From Antedon mediterranea (Eukaryota > Echinodermata > Crinoidea > Comatulida > Antedonidae), in contig NC_092671.1 in the NCBI RefSeq assembly GCF_964355755.1, positions 37,465,304-37,529,303 on the forward strand: a stretch of DNA of 64,000 nucleotides, given 5' to 3'. The notes under the pieces were generated by a model. The model did no database searches and was not told where the DNA came from. It was given only the letters and a program-made list of their open reading frames with translations. Positions within the stretch are counted from its first letter, which is position 1, and each line of letters begins with the position of its first letter. Positions 50,301-59,300 of the stretch are shown here, piece after piece. Position numbers and translations under genes: made by a program.

Positions 50301-53300
50301 AGTTTAATAGCATGCCTTTGTTATGTACTGTGTGCTATCATGCTACCATGTTTGAACAAATTTCAGTTCATGGGTTCCTTAAAATTTACACTCCTTTTTT
50401 CACAAACTTTCAACAGCTAAACCAACATCACAAGCAACACCACTGATAAGTACAGGTAAGTTTAATTAGCAATACATTACTACTATTTAGTATAATATTA
50501 GAATATTTATTTTTTATCTTGCCTACAGTACAATGAAATACCAATTTTAGTTCATAGATTCCTTAAACATTATGAGTCTTATACACTCTTGTTTTTAAAG
50601 GAAAAGATTCAAATCCTAAACCAACATCACAAGCAACACCACTGATAAGTACAGGTAAGTTTAATAGCAATACATTACTACTATTTAGTATAATATTAAA
50701 ATATTTATTTCTTATCTTGCCTACAGTACAATGAAATACCAATTTCAGTTCATAGATTCCTTATAAACATTATGAGTCTTATACACTCTTGTTTTTAAAG
50801 GAAAAGATTCAAATCCTAAACCAACATCACAAGCAACACCACTGATAAGTACAGGTAAGTTTAATAGCAATACATTACTACTATTTAGTATAATATTAGA
50901 ATATTTATTTCTTATCTTGCCTAGAGTACAATGAAATACCAATTTCAGTTCATAGGTTCCTTAAACATTATGAGATGTATACACTTTTTTTTTAAAGGAA
51001 AACTTTCAACAACTAAACCATTGTCAAGTACAGGTAAGTTTAATTAGTGGACGGCCTACACCATTATTTCATAATGATAATATAAGAATGCTTATTTAAT
51101 CCAACCTACAGTATACAATAAGTTACAATCTCAGATAAATGATTGGGTCAGTAGTAGACTATTCTTTATACCTGTGTAGTACATTTATATTTTTAATTAT
51201 GTTGTATGTAAAATAATTTGTTATATCTAAAGGATATTCTACAAAACACTTTAGAAAGTTCATTGTTGATGCTAATTTATTCTGGAAAAAACATGGAAAT
51301 GTTAATCAACTGAAATTATTGCTAAATGAGTTCCAAAGCAAAACAACCTTAATTTAAAATTGAGAACGGAAAAGATGCATATGGTCTGTTCCAGCTACTT
51401 TTTGGCCCACCGAAAGTGATGTGACTGTTCTTATTGAAGCTGTCTATTTGTGTGGTTTAGATGGCTTTGAACAAAAGCGGTACCATCATTTGTAGGATTC
51501 AAAGATAAATCCAATAAATTCAAGATTTGTGAATTCTCAAAGCGCCAACATTTAATTACATTTTGTTCTGAAATGAGCAATGACATAATGGAGTGGAGTG
51601 GATTAAACAGTTGTACCGTGTTAGGGAATTGATCTTTCAAATTGAAAGATTGGGTGAATTACAATCCTTAGCTAATTATCTTAAAGAAGATAAGGAAAAG
51701 GAGTACATGTATAACGTCTTATTTTTCCAGTCAGTAAATTTTGTGCCAGTGTAACAAGATGATACACATTGAACAACGGTACTATTATGATATTATGGCC
51801 TTATTGTACAAGATTCTTTTGGCTAGTCATATGTTAAACGTTGTATACAAGATTACTGTACTCCCCAAAACAAATTTCTAGAAGCCTCTTTTCCTTTTTA
51901 TATATATTTTTCAAAAGTTGGAATTTCAGCCAACTTTCCCTCCCTCTCTCACTTTAAATTTGCTTTTAGTTCCAGCCGATGATGTATTATACGTATAATA
52001 TTGTTTTTTTTAACACCTTGATAAAACAAAAATGCCAATTTTTTTCATTACTGCTTGATAATTCCATTTATTCAATACAAAGGAACATTTTGAAAGTACT
52101 GTACAGTAAGAGTTTATGAAAGTACATATTCTGAACAATGAAATACACATTTTGTCAAAATTTAAAACTGAAATGACACAGCAGATGGGTACTTAATTCA
52201 AGTTGATATTGGACTTTTATTTAAACTGTAATAGTCATGGCTAATTAAACCATAATTTTGAAGTGATACACATTTTGTTGATGGTCTTTAAAAACCACAG
52301 TTTAGTATTTGAGTTTGGAAACATGTTGAACGTTTTGCAATTTTTAAAGTAGTTTATATCAGCTGCTGCTTTTACAGATTTTTTTTCTAGAGCTTTGGAT
52401 AAAGATATTATACTAGACCACCGAAGACCATATTTCATTGCACTGATAATGTTGTTCGGCGTAACAACGAAATATTTTGTTATCAAATTCAAGTTTGTTT
52501 TAATTGTATTTACTCTAGTAGCTAGATCAACTTTCGTATGCACTTTGAGGTCCAGACAATTTGACTTCAGAAATTTGTTTAGGGTGGTCGTCAAACAATC
52601 AATTTTGGCTTGGTTACACATTTTGAAAATGTGGCAAAAGGTCAGGGTGAAAGGTTATAATACCAAACACCAATAGGTCCTTAAATCTCGACAACCACTG
52701 GTCACAGCAAGGTAATTTTGGTCTCAAATTGATCAGAAGGTATACATTTATATTCAGTCTAATGGGACATTTAAAAAATGATCGGAAATGCCATTTCTGA
52801 CCTTTGACCCACACCCCATGGCATGTATGTATCTTTGTAACTACTGGTTGTAGACACTTGAATTTGGTCTTAAATTGTTCGAAATATACATTTTGTTATT
52901 TGTTACACATTTTTTTAAATGTTACAAAAGGTCAAAGGGTCAGGGTCAAGGGTTATATGAAGAAATATAAATAGGTACTTGTATCTCGGCAACCACTGGT
53001 CGCAGCAAGTCAATTTTGGTCTCAAAATGTTCAGAAGGCATGCATTCATATTCAGTCTTGGGGAATTTTAGTCAAAAATGATCAGAAATTCCATTTCCGA
53101 CCTTTGACCCACATACAAGGGCATTTTCATGTCTCTCTAAGTACTGGTCGTAGAAACTAAATTTTGTATCAAATTGTTTGAAATATACATATTTACATTC
53201 ATTCTAATATAAAATTTGGTTAAGAGATGACCAGAAATACTATAAATTACTAACGTGATTGTTTCAAACAAAAAACATATCTCTACACAACTTATCCTTG

Positions 53301-56300
53301 GACAGTATGTTATGCAATAACTTATGCTTTAAATTGTTTCATTATAGGATTTAAAACAAATCCTTTACATTCATTCATTCAATATTTTATTTCGGAAACT
53401 CTGGTCCATAGAAAGTAAATTACATATAAATGAAATAAATAAAATAAACAAAATTACTACTACTCATCTCAGGATGGCATTCCATCTGGAGAGCATCTTC
53501 GACTTAACTAAGACATTGCTTATAATCGTTGAGATTAAAATATTTTTGCTTGCATTAAGTCTACATATCAGGCCATATATTGATATTCTTAACAATTCAT
53601 AAAAAGAGGGAATTCTACATTCCGTAAACATGAGGCTGGCACTGCAATGTCGAGGCCTTTGCAACAACATTCTTAAACCATTATTGTAGCATACCTGGAG
53701 AGATCGCAAGGTACCTTGATTATAGTTGCACCATAATGTAGCACAATACATATTTACACAATATGTTCTAAATAAAACACATTTCACATTGATAGAACAC
53801 ATACTAAATTTTCTGACCAAGGAGCTCGGATACACAAAGATCTGTATTGCCGCTTTATATCAAACTCATCACATAAATCCAAGGATATAACATGACCAAG
53901 ATATGTGGTTGAGTCCACATAAGCTTTTGCCATTAATGGTAATAATAGGTTTCAATTGAATCCTCCATGACTTAGGACAGATTATCATACAAGATGATTT
54001 CTTAGCATTGTAAACAATATCATTTTTGGCCGCAAAGCATTCAGAAATTTTAATTAGATGTTGCAACCCTGATGCAGAAGGTGATATAAGCACCATATCA
54101 TCTGCATACGATAGGTTGTTAAATTTAATATTATTTAACTCACACCCTTCTTTGCTGTTGCTAAGCTTAATGATAAGATCATTTATATATATATTATACA
54201 GATGGGGAGACATCACTCCTCCCTGTCTAACACCATTTGATACATGAAAGGGCTCCGAAAAGGATTTGCCCCATTTAACAATGAAACACTGAATATTATA
54301 CCAAGCTTTTAGTACTCTAACAATTGGACATGGAGTATCATTAAAGATGTATTGTCCCTTGAAAAACAAAAAATGAAAAAAAAAATATTCTAAATTTAAA
54401 TTGGCCATATCAAACTAATATTAAAGTTATTCACTTTAAGTCGAAAATTTGAGCCAAAAACAACAATTTTACGTAATTAACAGGTAAATTAATTAGATTA
54501 CATTTCATCTGGGAAATCGTCGCAAGCGAAAGTAAACAAAGATTTCAAACCATGAGTATGCATTATGCATGATGCTAATTAGGATTGTTTACAACTTGTC
54601 ACGGTTGAGAAGGTGTTTTCACACAGATCGCGAGGAAGTTTTATGATTATGCATACAGAGTAGCCAAATAAGTGCGTTGCATTATGAGATATGTTTTGAT
54701 TGATTTTTTGAACAAAAAAACAACTGTATTTTGGTTAAATTATTTGTTTTTTTCCGACTAATTTTTGGTGAAAGTTAATAGCTATTATGATACTTCAAAA
54801 TGACCCACTTTTTTTCAAAATTTAAAAAAAAAAATTTTTTGGAATTAGTCAAAGGGACAATACATCTTTAATAATTAATTTCTTAAAAAGTGTCCAATGG
54901 TTCACCCTATCAAAGGCTTTAGAAGCATCGAGGTAGCATACATAGACAGGGCTACCATTACGATAGTAGTGATCAACTATTTGTTTAAAAACAAAAATAC
55001 AAGTTTCTGTACCATGGTTAGATTTAAAGGCAAATTGTCTGTCATCAGAAGTTATAGTATCACCAGATAATTCGATAAGAACATGTTCTAAAACCTTAGA
55101 TATTACACAGGCTAGGGCCTGTAATTGTATTTTTGCTTATAATATTGCTAGAAAGTATTGTTCAAGTTTTCAAGTTTATTGTTTCACACAATACAATACA
55201 ATAGAACAGTAACATAAATTAATAAAAAACAATTGTGTGAGGAGGACGCATTAAGCCAAGGCTTTAAGTTTGGTCCTCCAGATAATTAATAATTTAATTA
55301 TTTAATTTAAGTGAGAGAACAAAAATAAACTTCTTTCTTTTGTCAAATTGACAAATAAAATTAAACAAAAGGCACAAAAAAGACAAAAAAAGGCAATTGT
55401 GAATTACTAATGTTCTAAATAGTTTGAAATAAGTGTTTGTTTGTATTTTGTTTTAAATGTATTTATGATGGTTATTGCTTTTAGATTGAGCGGTAAGTTG
55501 TTCCATATATACGGTCCATTGTAAATAAAAGATGTTCTTCTAAGTAATATGGTATGCTTTTCGTATATCAGATTTTTTGCAGTTGAAGATCTGGTGTTGT
55601 AAGAATGATTAAAATTTTGAAAATAGGAGTAAAATTGAGTTGGTAATTTATTATGATTTAGGCGGAACATGAATAAAGCTGTTTGGAGTTTATTTATATC
55701 AAATATATTTAAAGTATTGAGAGAATAAAAAAGTGGTTTAGTATGAGATTTTGGAGGTGCTCCCGAACAGATTCTGATAGCCTTTTTTTGTAATTTAAAG
55801 AGAGAATTAATTTTCGTGTTATCAGAACCTGTCCAGGGGCAGCATCCAGTAAATTTATCTACAGTTGTAGCCCAAGCAACATTGCAGTATGATTAATAGG
55901 GTAAAATAAGAGTATTATACAAGGAAAATAAGATGTTTAAACGAAGTATGTACTTCAATTTACTTAAAATTCCAACGTTTCTCAAGATTATTTTAGTTAA
56001 ATATGTTATGTGAGGTTTCCAATTTAGTTCCGAGTCAATAGTGACTCCAAGAAATTTTAAGTTTTCTGTTCTCTTTATTTGGTTGCCATTGATATATAAT
56101 TGCTCTGTTAGCTTTTTTTATTAATATTAAAATAAAAAAATAAATAATAATAGTTTTTGAAATATTCAATGATAACTTATTTGCTTTAAACCAAAGAGAC
56201 ACTTTGTTAAGTTCATTATTGATTATAGATACAAGATTATTTTTGTTTTCGTGAGAAATAATAACATTTGTGTCATCTGCAAATAAGATAAAATTAAATA

Positions 56301-59300
56301 ATTTTGAAACATTTGGAAGATCATTAACGTAAATTAAAAAGAGTAGTGGGCCAAGGATTGACCCTTGTGGTACCCCACAGGTAACATGCAAGAGTTGAGA
56401 ATTGGTTGAGTTTATTGATGTATATTGTTGGCGAAATGATAAGTAGTCTTTTAAAAGTAGTAGTGGAAGACCTCTGACACCATAATTCGATAATTTAGAA
56501 ATAATAATGTTATGATTTATGGTGTCAAATGCTTTTGACAAATCTAAAAAAATACCGATAGTATGGTGCTTGTTTGCAAGTGATTTAGTTATTTTTTCAT
56601 ATAAGTGGAGAAGTGCGAGATCTGTGGAATGTGATTTTCGAAAGCCATATTGATTGTTGTATATAATATTATGTTTTGTGAAAAAAGAAATTAGACGAGC
56701 ATATATTAGCTTTTCAAATATTTTTGAAAAACATGGAAGTAAAGCAATCGGTCTATAATTTGAAAATTTATGGGGGTCATCTTTTTTAAAAATAGGCACA
56801 ATTTTGGCAACTTTTAGCGCATTAGGAAATTTCCCACATTTAAATGAAAGGTTAAAGATGTGACATAAAGTTTTAGAAATAAACGGAGAAATTTGTTTAA
56901 TAACGTTGGAATGTATTTCATCTACACCAGGACTTTTATTATTTTTGAGCTCTTCGGTTGCATTAATTATGTCTCTTTCAGTGATTGGTGAAAGGAACAT
57001 GGAGTGATTGTTGGGTTGGTTTAAAAATGTTGAAAAGTTTGAATGAGATGAGTTAATTGATTGTGAAAGTGTATATCAACAAAATATTTATTAAATTTAT
57101 TAGCAATTTGAATTTCGTCATCAATTTTTATGTTGTTTTCTAAAAAATATGTTGGAAGTTTACTTTTTATATTTCTGCCAAGAGCTGAATTTATAGTTTG
57201 CCATGTTTTCTTAATATCATTTTTATGTGTGTCAAATTGCTTTTTGTAATGTATACTACGTGATATTCTTATTAGATTAGTTAATTTGTTTCTATAATCA
57301 GTATATTTAGTTTTATCAGTGGCTTTGCCAGATTGTATATATCTTTTATATAGTTTTATTTCGTTTGTTTATGGAGTTGATAATGCCATTTGTTATCCAT
57401 GGTTTGTTTTGCTTGCGAAAATTTTTTTTTTTTTTTACATATTCTAATGTGTTTATCATAAATGTTCATAAATTTAGTGTGAAAAGAATTATAAGCTTTA
57501 TCCAGGTCATCTGTAATCGAAATTATTTCTGACCAGTCAGTATTTAGTAATTCAATGCCTAGTGATGAAGTGGTAGTGTCATTGATTACTCTTTTAAATA
57601 TATATTTTTGGTCATTCATTTTATTAGACGGTTTGGATGTATGAGAAATAAAAAATATAGGTAAATGGTCAGTAATGTCACAATACAGTAATCCTGAAAA
57701 AATATCTTCATGAAAATTGTTAGAGTAGATATGGTCAATTAACGTAGCAGATGTACGGGTGAGACGGGTGGGTCTGTCTATTACGGGAAATAAATTAGCT
57801 GAATATATACAATTTAAAAAATCTGATGTTAGTGTATGGGAACTGAATTTAAGCAAATCAATATTAAAATCTCCACAAGCATAAAAACTTTTTTTTTCTG
57901 TGTTGATTACTTCAAATAATAGTGATATGTTTTCATTAAAAGTTTTTATGGATTTTTCTGGTGGTCGGTATATTACTGAGAAAATATAATTTTTTGGTTT
58001 TAATTCTATTTCAATGCAGATATTTTCAGCTTCATTATTAATTAAAGAACTCAAATCATCTCTCATTCTAAAATTAATATCATCCATAATATAAAGACAG
58101 ACGCCACCACCTTTCTTATCTACTCTATCACAATAAATTAATGTATAACCAGGAATGTTATATAAAGTATGTACAGTATTTGAACTAAACCAGGTCTCAG
58201 TGAAACATAATATATTAAATTTGTGATTAAGAGTTTCAAGATATTCAGTTATTTCAGTAAAGTTTTTTACCAGGCTACGTGAATTAAAATGAATAAAACT
58301 AAAATTTTTATTAATATTTTCAATTGAACTATTAAAGTTATCGCTGAGATGATATCTACATGTAGAAGGAATGGATGTATTTACGTCAAAAGGGTTAATA
58401 CTTAATGAATTTAGATGATCAAAATCAACAAATTGGTTTACGTGAAATTGTTTTATTTCATGTAAAAACTCATCATCATTGAGTATATGATTAAACGGAA
58501 GTAGAGAAATATTACATGACGTACAGTACCATTCTGGTTCTATGGAAGAACATTGGGCATGTGCGTACCCATTACATAATGCACATCTGTTTAGATTAAT
58601 ATCGCCACTCAATTGTTGACCCCATTTTGATAGAACCGTCGACCTGACATCAGGTCTTTTCAGAATGCTAGATGTAACTTTCAGAATTCATCCTAATAAA
58701 TGCCCCGGGCATTGTTCAGAAGGGTTTTTAGGGTAGCGTTTATTTTTTTTTGTGTAATATGATAACATGTATAATCAAATAAATACGGTACTACCTTGTA
58801 GATATAAAAAAATTACATAATAATTTTATTCAAGTTCATTGAAGCTACATAGGATTAATTTAATTTATTATTTTTACTATAATAGGATTGCAGATTAAGA
58901 AATACAGTATGACCAACTCTCCACGTGGAATATGCCTCATTATAAACAATATGCAGTTTACTAAAGAGAGTCTAAAAGAAAGAAAAGGTTCAGAGGTTGA
59001 TGAAGGTATATTACTTTCAATTTTAGGAGTCTTTAAATGTAATATTGGAATTTCACTTCACTCTTCCCTGGTGTCATAGCTAGCTACAGTTAGCCCATAG
59101 TATTTAATTAAATTACAATCAAAGACTGAACTAGATCACTTTTTAGGACTAACTGGTTTTATATCAACACTTTCTGATTGAGCAGGTGCCTTTAACTTCA
59201 CTTTTCTTTTTCACATTTATTTTTACTTGATCAATTCTCATGTCATCATCTTTCTTATCTTCCTTGACATCTATTTCTAGATATTACATAATAAACAATA

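Larger units (their letters stand above)
55163..58611 (-). mobile_element. LINE with PHD-like finger, AP endonuclease and reverse transcriptase
   Basis: Flanked by ATTGTT duplications (55157-55162, 58612-58617), and the other arm of the inverted repeat gives the empty site (ATTGTTGACCCC). On the minus strand from 58611: a Cys/His finger (CALCNGYAHAQCSSIEPEWYCTSC pattern), then an AP-like endonuclease (FIHFNSRSL, CFTETWF, GGGVCLYI, CGDFNIDLL, SDHLPI-like DHLPIFF). The RT follows (57000-56035: [30 protein letters not shown]), and a C-terminal part (55670-55407: WNNLPLNLKAI). Frameshifts near 57350 and 56110 break ORF2, so it is inactive. This is CR1/Jockey-like architecture, with a 5' truncation at the finger. 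Confidence 0.9.
51034..58885. other. Repeat-filled interval between linker exons and caspase
   Basis: It contains the frameshifted death-fold relic (51233-51760), the left arm of a large inverted repeat (52360-58790, split), a LINE fragment (53369-55126) carrying a MITE-C, and a longer LINE (55163-58611). If the fusion model is right, this is one 7.85-kb intron. Confidence 0.6.

Noticed and set aside
49860-51033. CRISPR-like regular repeats
   Set aside because: The repeat units include exons with splice signals and near-identical introns of 120-150 bp; the context is a eukaryotic gene. This is tandem exon duplication.
52241-52621. Minus-strand frame of 126 codons
   Set aside because: It lies in the left arm of the inverted repeat; the corresponding right-arm sequence does not keep the frame, so it is unlikely to be a gene.
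53464-53835. Host gene on the minus strand with Cys-rich sequence
   Set aside because: It continues the reverse transcriptase of a truncated LINE (downstream of YADD) and is not a host gene.
58894-59005. Acceptor at 58894 (GGATTGCAG) for the first caspase exon
   Set aside because: It is phase 0 and would create a stop if spliced to the phase-1 linker exons. The upstream acceptor at 58886 has a better pyrimidine tract and fits the phase.
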